From NCBI GenBank assembly GCA_022841915.1, contig JALHQN010000003.1:186001-250000 (forward strand): a DNA stretch of 64,000 bases, written 5' to 3'. Made by a program: the position numbers and the translations under genes. The notes below the pieces were generated by a model. It was given only the letters and a program-made list of their open reading frames with translations, made no database searches and had not been told where the DNA came from. Positions 47,084-55,824 of the stretch are shown here, one piece after another. Within the stretch, counting starts at the first letter, position 1, and each line of letters begins with the position of its first letter. This DNA is from Burkholderiales bacterium. GTDB taxonomy: Bacteria; Pseudomonadota; Gammaproteobacteria; Burkholderiales; WYBJ01.

Positions 47084-48765
47084 CAGAGCGCGAGTGCATC
47101 GCGCTGATCGATCGGCTGCGCGCGCTGCCGACCGAGACGGAATGGTTGGAATTCAAACGCAATCGGTACGAGCCCCAGCAACTCGGAGAGTACCTGTCCG
47201 CGCTGGCGAACGCGGCCTGCCTGTCCGGTGAGACTCGCGGCTATCTCGTGTTCGGCATCGACAATGGCACGCACGACGTGGGCGGCACAGACTTCGATCC
47301 TTATGCAACGAAGGCCAAGGGCAACCAGGACCTGCTGCCGTGGCTAGCCGCGGGCCTGCGACCGAACTCCGGCTTCGAGCCGCGCGTCGTCGCCCATCCC
47401 GACGGCCGCGTCGTGCTGTTCGAGATCGGCCCCGCGAACGGTGAGCCGGTCAGCTTCTATGGCACGCCATATATTCGCATCGGCACTAGCAAGACCGAAC
47501 TCGGTAAGCATCCGGAGAAAGCCCGTGCGCTCTGGACGCGAGGCAGCGATTGGTCCGCTGAAGTGTGCCCGACGGCTTCGCTGGCGGACCTGGATCCAGA
47601 CGCCGTCGCACAGGCGCGCGTGCAGTTCGTCATCAAGCATCCGGGCCAGGCCGCAGATGTCGAGATGTGGGATGACACGACCTTTCTCAACAAAGCCCGC
47701 GTCCTAAAGCAGGGTGCCGTGACGAACGCGGCACTGCTGCTCCTCGGGCGCACCGAGTCTGCGACCCTGCTTTCGCCGGCGGTGGCCAAGATCTCATGGA
47801 TACTCAAGGATGCGGACAATCGCGAGCTCGACTACGAGCATTTCGGGCCGCCGTTTCTACTCGTCGGCGATCGGCTGCTCAAGCGCATTCGCAATCTGAT
47901 CGTGCGCGCATTGCCCAGCGGCACGCTCTTCCCCCAGGAAATCACTCAGTACGATCCGTGGGTGATTCGCGAGGCGTTGCATAACGCCATCGCGCATCAG
48001 GACTATCGCCGCCACGGCCGTATCGTCGTGGTCGAGTTCCCCGACCGGGCGCTGCTCACGAATGTCGGCGACTTTCTGCCTGGCGACGTGGAGACGGTGA
48101 TTCGGCAGGACGCACCGCAGGCCCTCTACCGCAATCCGTTCCTCGCCGACGCAATGGTCGAGCTGAATCTGATCGACACTCAGGGTGGCGGCATCAAGCG
48201 CATGTTCGAGACGCAGCGGCGGCGCTCGTTTCCGCTGCCCGACTACGACTTGAGCGCGCCCGGCCACGTGGCCGTGAGTCTGAGCGGCCGGATCCTCGAC
48301 GAGCGCTACACGCGCGTGTTGATGGAGCGGACCGATCTCGACCTTGCGCAAGTCATGCTGCTCGATCGCGTGCAGAAGGGGCAGCGGATCGGTCGTGACG
48401 AGCACCGACGCCTGAAGTCCATGGGGCTGGTGGAGGGGCGTTATCCGAACCTGATCGTGGCGGGCGCGGTGGCTCGGGCAGCCGGCGAGGCGGGCCGGCA
48501 CATCCGCGAGCGCGGCTTCAACAAGCAGTACTACCTCGATCTCATTCTGGCGCTGGTGCGCCAGCACCAGCCGGTGGAGCGGAAGGATGTGGATCAGCTC
48601 CTGCTCACCAAGCTGCCAGATCGCCTCTCGCAGGAGCAGAAGCTTCGTAAAGTCCACAACCTGCTGCAGGAGCTGCGCCGATCCGGCGTGATCGACAATC
48701 GTGGCAGCCGGTCGAGGCCCCAGTGGGTGGCCATCGAGCCGACCCCGGCCGAGGAAGCGCGATGA
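47080..48765 (+). CDS. AlbA_2/Schlafen-type ATP-binding protein in the R-M operon
   Basis: 561 residues. The N-terminal AlbA_2 (Schlafen-like) domain: ETEWLEFKRN, ALANAACLSGETRGYLVFGIDNG, and PYIRIGTSKTELGKHPEK. A HATPase_c_4-like domain follows (IREALHNAIAHQDYRRHGRIVVVEFPDRALLTNVGDF; QGGGIKRMFETQRRRSFPLPDY), then winged-helix repeats. Often found between hsdS and hsdR in type I systems; role in defence or regulation is not established. Starts at GTG in a GTGA overlap; ends in an ATGA overlap with a short ORF. Confidence 0.8.
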   Translation: MTERECIALIDRLRALPTETEWLEFKRNRYEPQQLGEYLSALANAACLSGETRGYLVFGIDNGTHDVGGTDFDPYATKAKGNQDLLPWLAAGLRPNSGFEPRVVAHPDGRVVLFEIGPANGEPVSFYGTPYIRIGTSKTELGKHPEKARALWTRGSDWSAEVCPTASLADLDPDAVAQARVQFVIKHPGQAADVEMWDDTTFLNKARVLKQGAVTNAALLLLGRTESATLLSPAVAKISWILKDADNRELDYEHFGPPFLLVGDRLLKRIRNLIVRALPSGTLFPQEITQYDPWVIREALHNAIAHQDYRRHGRIVVVEFPDRALLTNVGDFLPGDVETVIRQDAPQALYRNPFLADAMVELNLIDTQGGGIKRMFETQRRRSFPLPDYDLSAPGHVAVSLSGRILDERYTRVLMERTDLDLAQVMLLDRVQKGQRIGRDEHRRLKSMGLVEGRYPNLIVAGAVARAAGEAGRHIRERGFNKQYYLDLILALVRQHQPVERKDVDQLLLTKLPDRLSQEQKLRKVHNLLQELRRSGVIDNRGSRSRPQWVAIEPTPAEEAR

Positions 48766-48935
48766 CTTGGCAAAGCAAATCGGGGCGAAGCGGTGACCAC
48801 GGCGGCCTTATCGGCGAGAAAGCAACCTGCAAACATACCTTTATCGCTTTGCTAGGCATTGGGTCGATTCCTTCGTCTAGCAAAGGTTTTAGCAAAGGAT
48901 CGAGCAAAGACCCGATCCGGGGATGGAGGCGATGA
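48762..48935 (+). CDS. 57-residue ORF bridging the AlbA_2 and hsdR genes
   Basis: It begins in an ATGA overlap with the AlbA_2 stop and ends in an ATGA overlap with the hsdR start at 48932, so it fits the operon's coupling rule exactly on both sides. The peptide (MTWQSKSGRSGDHGGLIGEK..., Ser/Lys/Gly-rich, ending KGSSKDPIRGWRR) has no recognised family. Alternatively it is a non-functional translated linker that keeps ribosomes moving into hsdR. Confidence 0.5.
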   Translation: MTWQSKSGRSGDHGGLIGEKATCKHTFIALLGIGSIPSSSKGFSKGSSKDPIRGWRR

Positions 48936-51900
48936 CTACCGACACCTCCGAGCGCGGCCTCGAACGCCTGATCTGCTCGGCGCTGACGGGGGCGCCTTGC
49001 GATCCCGGGACCCCGGCCGGGGTGGTGCAGCAGCGACCTGCCGCTTACGCGGCGGGCTGGGTGTGCGGATCGCCGGAGCACTACGACCGCGAGTACTGCG
49101 TGGATCGCGCACAGCTTGCGGCCTTTCTGCACGAAACCCAGACTAAGGTCTGTGAGGCGCTCGACCTCGAACACGACGGGCCGATGCGCCGCACGTTCCT
49201 GGCGCGGTTGCAGGGAGAGATCAGCAAACGCGGTGTCATTGACGTGCTGCGCCACGGGCTCAAGCACGGGCCGCACCACCTCGACCTCTTCTACGGCACA
49301 CCCTCGCCGGGCAACGCGAAAGCCGCGGAGCGCTACTCGGCTAATCGCTTCAGCGTCACCCGTCAGTTGCGCTACAGCCGGGACGAGCGGCAGCGCTCGC
49401 TCGACCTCGCGCTGTTCATCAACGGGCTGCCGGTGGCGACCTTCGAACTGAAGAACAGCCTGACCAAACAAACGGTGGAAGACGCGGTCGAGCAGTACAA
49501 GCGCGACCGCGACCCGCGCGAGAAGCTGTTCGAGTTCGGGCGCTGCGTGGTGCACTTCGGCGTGGACGACCACGAGGTACGATTCTGCACCCACCTCAAA
49601 GGCAAGGGCTCGTGGTTTCTGCCGTTCAACCTGGGCTGGAGCGACGGCGCTGGCAATCCGCCCAACCCGAACGGTCTGAAGACCGACTATCTGTGGAAGC
49701 GCATCCTGACACGCGCAGGTCTGACCGATATCCTGGAGAACTACGCGCAGATCGTCGAAATCAAGGATCCGAAAACCGGAAAGAAGAAGCGTACCCAGAT
49801 CTGGCCCCGCCATCATCAGCTCGATGTGGTTCGGCGGCTACTCGCCGATGTTGGGGAGCACGGCGCGGGCGAGCGCTATCTAATCCAGCATTCCGCCGGC
49901 AGCGGCAAATCGAACTCGATCGCCTGGCTTGCGCATCAGCTCATCGGGCTCGCGCGGGACGACGCGCCCGTCTTCGACTCGATCGTCGTCGTCACCGACC
50001 GGCGTATCCTCGATCAGCAGATCCGCGACACCCTCCGGCAGTTCGCCCAGGTGGGTGCTACGGTGGGTCACGCCGAACGATCTGGCGACTTACGCAAGTT
50101 CATCGCCGAGGGCAAGAAGATCATCGTCACGACGGTGCAGAAGTTTCCGTTCATCCTCGACGAGATCGGCGCAGAGCACCGGGGGCGCAAGTTCGCGATC
50201 GTCATCGACGAGGCGCATTCGAGCCAGGGCGGGCGAACGTCCGCGGCAGTATCGATGGCGCTCTCGGCGACTGGAACCGAGAATGATGACGACACCCTGG
50301 AGGACAGGATCAACCGGCTCATGGAAGCGAAGAAGCTGCTGCCGAACGCCAGCTACTTTGCTTTTACGGCCACGCCCAAGAACAAGACACTCGAGATCTT
50401 CGGTCGGGCGGATCCTCAATCCGACGGCAAGGTGAAGCATCGGCCATTCCACGCCTACACCATGAAACAGGCCATCCAGGAAGGCTTCATTCTCGACGTG
50501 CTGGAGCACTACACGCCGGTGGAGAGCTACTACAAGCTCGTCAAGACGGTCGAGAGTGATCCCGAGTTCGATACGAAGCGGGCGAAGAAGAAGTTGCGGC
50601 GCTACGTCGAGAGTCACGACCATGCGATCCGCCTCAAGGCTGAGATCATCGTGGACCATTTTCACGAGCAGGTGCTCGCGCTCAACAAGATCGGCGGCGA
50701 GGCGCGCGCAATGGTGGTGACCAGCGGCATCGAGCGCGCCATCCAGTACTACCACGCCATCCGCGACTACCTCGTTGAGCGCAAGAGCCGCCATCGGGCG
50801 ATCGTCGCGTTTTCCGGCGAGCACGAGTACGGTGGTGCCAAGGTGACCGAGGCATCGCTCAACGGCTTTGCGTCGAACCAGATCGCCGAGAAGATCCAGG
50901 AGGATCCGTACCGATTCCTGATCTGCGCCGACAAGTTCCAGACCGGGTACGACGAACCGCTGCTGCACACGATGTACGTCGACAAGCAGCTGACGGGAAT
51001 CAAGGCCGTGCAGACGTTATCGCGCCTAAACCGGGCGCACCCAAAAAAGCACGACGTGTTCGTGCTCGACTTCATGAACGATGCCGACACCATCCAGGAG
51101 TCGTTCGCCGACTACTACCGCACGACGATCCTCGCCGAGGAGACCGATCCGAACAAGCTGCACGACCTAAAGGCAGCGCTCGACGGTCATCAGGTCTATG
51201 CGGCCATGCACGTCGACAAGTTCGTGACGCTGTACCTCGACGGCGCGGATCGCGATCGGCTCGATCCCATTCTGGATGCCCGAGTCGCCGACTACCGGGA
51301 GCGTCTGGACGAGGACGCTCAGGTGGACTTCAAAGGAAAGGCCAAAGCGTTCTTGCGGACCTACGGCTTTCTCTCGTCCGTACTGCCGTACACGAACGCG
51401 GATTGGGAGAAGCTTTCGATCTTTCTCGCGTTCCTCGTGCCAAAGCTGCCGGCGCCATTGGAGGCGGATCTATCGAAGGGCATACTCGAAACGATCGACA
51501 TGGACAGCTACCGCGTGGAGAAGCGCGCGGCAGTCCGTGTTCAGCTTCCAGACGCGGACGCCGAGATCGAGCCTGTGCCCACCTCGGGGGGCGGGCACAG
51601 GTCCGAGCCCGAGCTCGATCGGCTATCCAACATCGTCAAGGCGTTCAACGACCAGTTCGGCAGCATCCCGTGGTCCGATGCCGACCGCGTCCACAAGCTC
51701 ATCACAGAGGACATCCCGAGCCGGGTGGCCGCCGACCAGGCCTATCAGAATGCACGCCGGAACTCGGATCAACAGAACGCCCGCATCGAGCACGACAAGG
51801 CGCTCGCACGGGTGATGACGGCTGTGCTGAAGGACGATACCGAGCTGTTCAAGCAGTTCATGGACAACGAGTCGTTTCGGCGGTGGATGACGGACACGGT

Positions 51901-51940
51901 CTTCGGTTTGACGTATGACCGGCCGACTGCGGGTAGCTGA
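48932..51940 (+). CDS. hsdR: Type I restriction endonuclease/motor subunit HsdR
   Basis: 1002 residues. The N-terminal nuclease domain (LDLALFINGLPVATFELKNSLTKQTVEDAVEQYKRDR, with the E-x-K/PD-(D/E)xK-like core) precedes a superfamily 2 helicase: Walker A HSAGSGKSNSIAWLAHQL, DEAH-box IDEAHSSQGGRTS, TATPKNKTLEIFG, and SRLNRAHPKK. A helical C-terminus binds HsdS/HsdM. ATP-driven translocation then random-distance cleavage of unmethylated DNA. ATG 48932 follows a GGAGG; an in-frame ATG at 48923 is an alternative. Last gene of the operon. Confidence 0.92.
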   Translation: MTTDTSERGLERLICSALTGAPCDPGTPAGVVQQRPAAYAAGWVCGSPEHYDREYCVDRAQLAAFLHETQTKVCEALDLEHDGPMRRTFLARLQGEISKRGVIDVLRHGLKHGPHHLDLFYGTPSPGNAKAAERYSANRFSVTRQLRYSRDERQRSLDLALFINGLPVATFELKNSLTKQTVEDAVEQYKRDRDPREKLFEFGRCVVHFGVDDHEVRFCTHLKGKGSWFLPFNLGWSDGAGNPPNPNGLKTDYLWKRILTRAGLTDILENYAQIVEIKDPKTGKKKRTQIWPRHHQLDVVRRLLADVGEHGAGERYLIQHSAGSGKSNSIAWLAHQLIGLARDDAPVFDSIVVVTDRRILDQQIRDTLRQFAQVGATVGHAERSGDLRKFIAEGKKIIVTTVQKFPFILDEIGAEHRGRKFAIVIDEAHSSQGGRTSAAVSMALSATGTENDDDTLEDRINRLMEAKKLLPNASYFAFTATPKNKTLEIFGRADPQSDGKVKHRPFHAYTMKQAIQEGFILDVLEHYTPVESYYKLVKTVESDPEFDTKRAKKKLRRYVESHDHAIRLKAEIIVDHFHEQVLALNKIGGEARAMVVTSGIERAIQYYHAIRDYLVERKSRHRAIVAFSGEHEYGGAKVTEASLNGFASNQIAEKIQEDPYRFLICADKFQTGYDEPLLHTMYVDKQLTGIKAVQTLSRLNRAHPKKHDVFVLDFMNDADTIQESFADYYRTTILAEETDPNKLHDLKAALDGHQVYAAMHVDKFVTLYLDGADRDRLDPILDARVADYRERLDEDAQVDFKGKAKAFLRTYGFLSSVLPYTNADWEKLSIFLAFLVPKLPAPLEADLSKGILETIDMDSYRVEKRAAVRVQLPDADAEIEPVPTSGGGHRSEPELDRLSNIVKAFNDQFGSIPWSDADRVHKLITEDIPSRVAADQAYQNARRNSDQQNARIEHDKALARVMTAVLKDDTELFKQFMDNESFRRWMTDTVFGLTYDRPTAGS

Positions 51941-52109
51941 TCGCAGTTGAGCGCTCTACCTGAATGCAGCCTGCGCATTCGACGCATGATTCATCCGTAG
52001 CCCCGAGGCGGCGAAGACGTCGGATCGGGCATGCCGAATTCTGCGGCGGTGCGATTTTCCTGGCGGCCTTTGGATCTGCAACCGAGTCCTTGCCCTCTGT
52101 GGACAGCGA

Positions 52110-53036
52110 CTACGATGCTGACCGGAAAGCCTCGAAACGCAAAGCAAGCCGTTCGCGATCGGGGGCGTCCTGTACCCGACGGGGAAGATTCAGCGTGCCG
52201 CCGTCCAACCGCTTCAGGGATTCGAGCATCGGACCATCGTTGATGCTCAGCAAACGGGCGGATACATGGACCCGAAAATCGGGATCGATCCCGATGAGGT
52301 GCGCATCAAATGCGGCATGGTGGATCTTCGAGAGCGGTATGCCGTTCGGCACGACGGGTTGGCCGTAGAACTCATCCTTGTCGGCGATGATGTGCGCTGC
52401 ATCGAGAAGAAGGGGCTCCGGTAGGCCCGACAAGGCGCAGCGGCTATTGTAGGCGGCGATGACGGCTTCCCGGAAAGAAGCCTGGTGGAGGCGATGCTTC
52501 ACGTCGCGGACAGCGTATCGCCTCTCCGTCGCGGTGTCTGGCACTTCGAGCGCATCCTCCGTGTTCACTCCGAAGGTGACTCTTGCTTTCAATCCTTGGG
52601 CATCCCATCCTACGACGAACGTCGGCACGATTGCTTGGTAGATGCCCGGAGCGATACCCAGAAAATAGATGATCGGGATTCGGTGCTCCATCGCTTCGCG
52701 TAACCATCGGTTGTCCGCGGCGTTGGGATCGTTTCCCATGAAGGCATACTCGACCTCGGAATCTGCATCGTAGAGCTGTCGATGAACATCCCGCTGGTCG
52801 TCGTACCAGATCCGTGCGCCACGACGGGGAAAGACGGTCCGAATGGAAAGGAGATACTGCATCTGGCGGGGTTTGAAGATGCCCCTCTGGGGATTGATCA
52901 GTGGGAATCGATTCCCTTCGAACTCGAACCCTTTGCCGAGGTCATCCGAGGTCAAGTCGCCGCGGACGGCAATAAGCTGTCGGACGGTGGAAAAAGCAGC
53001 CATCCGTAGTGCGTGGTCGTCATTCGCCGTCACCAC
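52110..53036 (-). CDS. HNH endonuclease (restriction-type)
   Basis: 308 residues. The N-terminal 190 residues form an unassigned domain with GKGFEFEGNRFPLINPQRGIFKPRQM and YDDQRDVHRQLYD blocks. The C-terminal half is an HNH_2-type nuclease: CALSGLPEPLLLDAAHIIADKD, then NGIPLSKIHHAAFDAHLIGI with the expected His/Asn/His set. Resembles McrA-like modification-dependent restriction enzymes, with which it shares an N-terminal reader-like part. It sits on the opposite strand directly after the hsdR operon. GTG 53036 start. If it cuts modified DNA, it complements the base-modification genes upstream. Confidence 0.78.
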   Translation of the reverse strand: MVTANDDHALRMAAFSTVRQLIAVRGDLTSDDLGKGFEFEGNRFPLINPQRGIFKPRQMQYLLSIRTVFPRRGARIWYDDQRDVHRQLYDADSEVEYAFMGNDPNAADNRWLREAMEHRIPIIYFLGIAPGIYQAIVPTFVVGWDAQGLKARVTFGVNTEDALEVPDTATERRYAVRDVKHRLHQASFREAVIAAYNSRCALSGLPEPLLLDAAHIIADKDEFYGQPVVPNGIPLSKIHHAAFDAHLIGIDPDFRVHVSARLLSINDGPMLESLKRLDGGTLNLPRRVQDAPDRERLALRFEAFRSAS

Positions 53037-53492
53037 GTTTGTGTCCTGTTGGTTATCGTTTAAAACGAGCTTATCGGCTTAGGAGTTGTGCCATCGGTGG
53101 CTTGGGCATTTATAGCACTGGTCGGCCTTGCTGCCCGGAGATGTCTTGCGGCGCCCACTTGCCGACGGCAGGCGGCCTCCGCCAAGGGAAAGGTCAGACG
53201 GGGCGGATGAGTGTTCGCAGTGCTAACAGTCTTGACGCGCTGCGCCAAGCTCAACAGGAGCCGGAGAAGCTGGCACAGCCAGAGATCACCCTGTTAACAC
53301 ACTACGCCAACCGCGCATCGTCACTGGCGCGCGTTCGCCGCCAGTGACGATGCACACAAACCTGCGTCGTGAAAGGATTCATCGAGTACTGGCGCAAGTG
53401 ATGGGGCGAACCAGGCCACGTGATGAGGTGGCGCAACCGAAGCATTCAGTGATCAAGACGGTAGGAAAGTGCACCTGGCGGCCGCCGCATAT
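53037..53492. other. Intergenic region, no gene recognised
   Basis: About 455 bp between the HNH gene start and the promoter of the structured region. A 46-codon ORF at 53208-53347 exists (MSVRSANSLDALRQAQQE...) but has no recognised family, and I do not call it. Confidence 0.4.
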
Positions 53493-53521
53493 TTGCTTGT
53501 GCGGAACTGAATTGCTATGCT
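53493..53521 (+). promoter_or_regulatory. Promoter for the structured non-coding region
   Basis: -35 TTGCTT (53493-53498) and -10 TATGCT (53516-53521), 17 bp apart, with TG at the extended -10 position (TGC before TATGCT). No ORF follows; transcription should begin near 53528 and enter the hairpin-rich region. Confidence 0.6.
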
Positions 53522-53527
53522 AATGTC

Positions 53528-53885
53528 ACATCAGAATTGCAGGTGCCGCTCGAATGAGTAGCGGCGCGAAGCCAAGTTAATTCACGCTGGCTGAGTCAGC
53601 TCGAAGGGTGCACGTAACGCACCACCCTGCTCGAAAGAGCGCCAAAGCCGGCCACATCGCCTGAAAGCCGGGGACCGCAAGGTCTGGGGATTTGAGTGAG
53701 TGCATAACACCATCAATCGGTGGTGCTTGTGAATGAGGGCCTCCGGATTCGTTCGGGGATCACCCTAGAGTGGAGCTGTCTGTGGCGTCATGGCCTGGCG
53801 GTAACAGGTCCACGATGTTCCCAATAGTTCCACGGTCTTGATAGCGTGTCGTATGCGCGGTCGCGACGGCCTTTGGGGGCCGTCG
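53528..53885 (+). ncRNA. Candidate structured non-coding RNA (hairpin-rich)
   Basis: About 358 nt from a good promoter to a terminator hairpin, with no coding capacity. Hairpins read by eye: GCCGCT/AGCGGC (53545-53565); GGTGC/GCACC (53607-53623); GCTC-GAAA-GAGC (53629-53640); CCGGC/GCCGG (53648-53671); GACC-GCAA-GGTC (53673-53684); CACCA/TGGTG (53708-53725); GGCCTG/CAGGTC (53792-53810). Two have GNRA tetraloops, typical of folded RNA. I cannot match it to a named RNA family. It precedes an integrase gene inside mobile DNA. Confidence 0.6.
53864..53885 (+). terminator. Terminator-like hairpin ending the candidate ncRNA
   Basis: Perfect 8-bp stem CGACGGCC/GGCCGTCG with TTTGGG loop, followed by TTGTT. 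A weak T-tail, so possibly Rho-assisted. Confidence 0.5.
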
Positions 53886-53961
53886 TTGTTCGTGCGCGAG
53901 CGTCTTCCTGATGCTGGGCTGTGCCGTCCGAGGTACTTGCCCGATTTCCGTGATCTCTATA

Positions 53962-54153
53962 GGCGACTCAGCGTCGCCGTCTTCGCTCGCTCTCCGCGAG
54001 CTTAATGAGCGTGGCCCCCGGTCGGGGTGCTTCTGCTGGGTGCAGCGCAATGCTGTGCCGCGACTGATCCCCGTAAGGGATCCGCGTCCTTTTGACGCTC
54101 CTCCGGGCCTGGGACGACAGGCCTTCGGTGGTCTTGCGCACTACCAAGTGCGC
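53962..54153. other. Second hairpin block upstream of integrase 2
   Basis: Five further perfect hairpins: GGCGAC/GTCGCC (53962-53978), GCTCGC/GCGAGC (53985-54001), GATCCC/GGGATC (54066-54082), GGCCTG/CAGGCC (54103-54120), GCGCACT/AGTGCGC (54136-54153). No coding signal. It may be the integrase leader RNA, a second RNA, or a DNA-level structure used in mobility. Confidence 0.5.
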
Positions 54154-54337
54154 ACGCCGATGCCCATCCAAAAGCGCCGTGCAGCGCTGGCAAGTCGTAT
54201 CCCAATGCACGAACGGGCAACAGGTGTGGCCCGCTGTCCCTAGTGGTTCTCGACCTGGCTCAAAGCCGGCGAGGCGGACAACAACACTGACCAGACAGTG
54301 CGCACACCCCACGGAACGAACATCAGGACAGGACGAG

Positions 54338-55204
54338 ATGAGGACGTTGAACTACGAATTGAAGCAGCTCTGCTATCGCAACCGTGATGGAGGTTTTGCA
54401 ACTCAGACGGATCGGATGCGGATGTTGCAGCTCATCGGTCACCAACTGCACGAAGCCGGTTTTCGAGATTTGCGGGCAACCGGATTGAAGCCGAAGCATG
54501 TTGAAGCGCTATCGCGGCGTTGGCAGGGGGAGGGGCTCAATCCCGGAACGATCAAGAATCGGATGGTGCAGCTTCGGTGGTGGGCAGAGAAGGTCGGCAA
54601 GCGCGATATCGTCGCACAGGACAACAAGTCCTACGGCATTGCGAATCGGCAACTCGTGAGCAACACGAGCAAGGCGCGTATGCTCAGCGCGGTGGACCTG
54701 TCGAAGATGACTGATCCGTATTCGGCGATGTCGCTTCGACTACAGGCAGCATTCGGGCTGCGACGCGCCGAGTCGATCAAGATCCAGCCGGCATGGGCTG
54801 ACCGAGGGGATCGGCTGGTGCTCCGGCCAAGCTGGTGCAAGGGTGGGCGCGCACGGGAGATTCCGATTCGAACCGCCGCACAAGGTTGGCTGCTTCGCGA
54901 CGCAAAGGCCCTTGCCGGTCGTGGCAGTCTCATTCCCGCAGATAGCCGCTTCGTCGAGCAGTTGAACAGATTCACATATCAATGCTCGCAGGCAGGCATT
55001 CACCACGTTCATGGCCATCGACACGCTTACGCACAATCGCGTTACCGCGAGTTGACGGGGTGGAATGCGCCCGCGGCCGGTGGCCCATCGTCTCGGGCAC
55101 TCACGTCGGAACAGAAGGTCATTGATCGGGAGGCTCGTCTCGTCATCAGTCGCGAACTGGGGCATGAACGTGAACAGGTCACGGCAATTTATCTGGGTAG
55201 GTGA
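54338..55204 (+). CDS. Integrase with SAM_2-type N-terminal domain (ICE/phage integrase)
   Basis: 288 residues. The N-terminal half is SAM-like (LNYELKQLCYRNRDGGFATQTDRMRMLQLIGHQLHEAGFRDL) and the C-terminal half a tyrosine-recombinase core: Arg in FGLRRAESIKI, H-x-x-R pattern in HVHGHRHAYAQSRYR, GH in ISRELGHEREQVTAIYLGR with Tyr near the end. This family (Phage_int_SAM_2/Integrase_1) is common in conjugative elements. ATG 54338 follows AGGACAGGACGAG; an in-frame ORF upstream to 54092 is rejected. With the AlpA gene it forms a second, possibly nested, mobility module. Confidence 0.85.
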   Translation: MRTLNYELKQLCYRNRDGGFATQTDRMRMLQLIGHQLHEAGFRDLRATGLKPKHVEALSRRWQGEGLNPGTIKNRMVQLRWWAEKVGKRDIVAQDNKSYGIANRQLVSNTSKARMLSAVDLSKMTDPYSAMSLRLQAAFGLRRAESIKIQPAWADRGDRLVLRPSWCKGGRAREIPIRTAAQGWLLRDAKALAGRGSLIPADSRFVEQLNRFTYQCSQAGIHHVHGHRHAYAQSRYRELTGWNAPAAGGPSSRALTSEQKVIDREARLVISRELGHEREQVTAIYLGR

Positions 55205-55282
55205 TTTGGGGATGACCGCATGTAAGTTCGGACCGAGGCCAGATCGTCGCGTAGCGTGGCGAGTCTCAGGGGGCGCAATCTC

Positions 55283-55579
55283 ATGAAGCCTACGATACAC
55301 CGATCCGCAAGGCCGCCTGGTCATGCCGACGAAGGCGGTTCCGAGGTGATTACCTTCAGCGTACTACTGAGCATACTGGGCAGGCGTTCTCGGCAATCGA
55401 TCTACGACCTCATGCGGCGCGATCCCTCGTTTCCGAGGCCGAGACAGCTTGGAAGCGAGTTCTCCATCGGTTGGCTCCGCACCGAGGTCATGCAATGGCT
55501 GCACACTCGGCCACTCGTCGAGCTGAACGGGGTCGATGCAGTGGAGCGCCGGAGGCGGAAACGCGAAAAGCCCGTGTGA
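55283..55579 (+). CDS. AlpA-like HTH regulator/excisionase
   Basis: 98 residues from ATG 55283. LSILGRRSRQSIYDLMRRDPSFPRPRQLGSEFSIGWLRTEVMQWL is the characteristic AlpA fold, a winged-HTH (MerR-like) that activates integrase or acts as excisionase. Basic C-terminus (ERRRRKREKPV). It follows integrase 2 by 78 bp, the common arrangement in satellites and ICEs. Likely regulates excision of this end. Confidence 0.8.
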   Translation: MKPTIHRSARPPGHADEGGSEVITFSVLLSILGRRSRQSIYDLMRRDPSFPRPRQLGSEFSIGWLRTEVMQWLHTRPLVELNGVDAVERRRRKREKPV

Positions 55580-55802
55580 GGCACGAGGCAGGGATGCGAC
55601 TGTCGCAATGGAATTCCCCGAGGGGGGCTTACACATTCGAAAGAACTGCAGGTGCTCTGTACCCGGGAGTATTGGCAGAGAATCTTCCATCCATATCGGC
55701 GGATCTATCGCGCAATGGGTGACCAGTATTCAGCAAACGCTAGATGTAGTCTCTGTTCCAACGCAGATTGCTGCATGCTTGATGCGGAAGAGCCTCGCGA
55801 TC

Positions 55803-55824
55803 CAGTATAGGTTTCAGTATAGGT
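55803..55824. repeat. Arm-site-like direct repeats, right end
   Basis: CAGTATAGGT occurs at 55803-55812 and 55815-55824, sharing GTATAGGT with the left end. The 55580-55870 region otherwise shows no gene. Confidence 0.4.

Noticed and set aside
53208-53347. 46-codon ORF before the structured region
   Set aside because: No family, weak ribosome site; could be chance.
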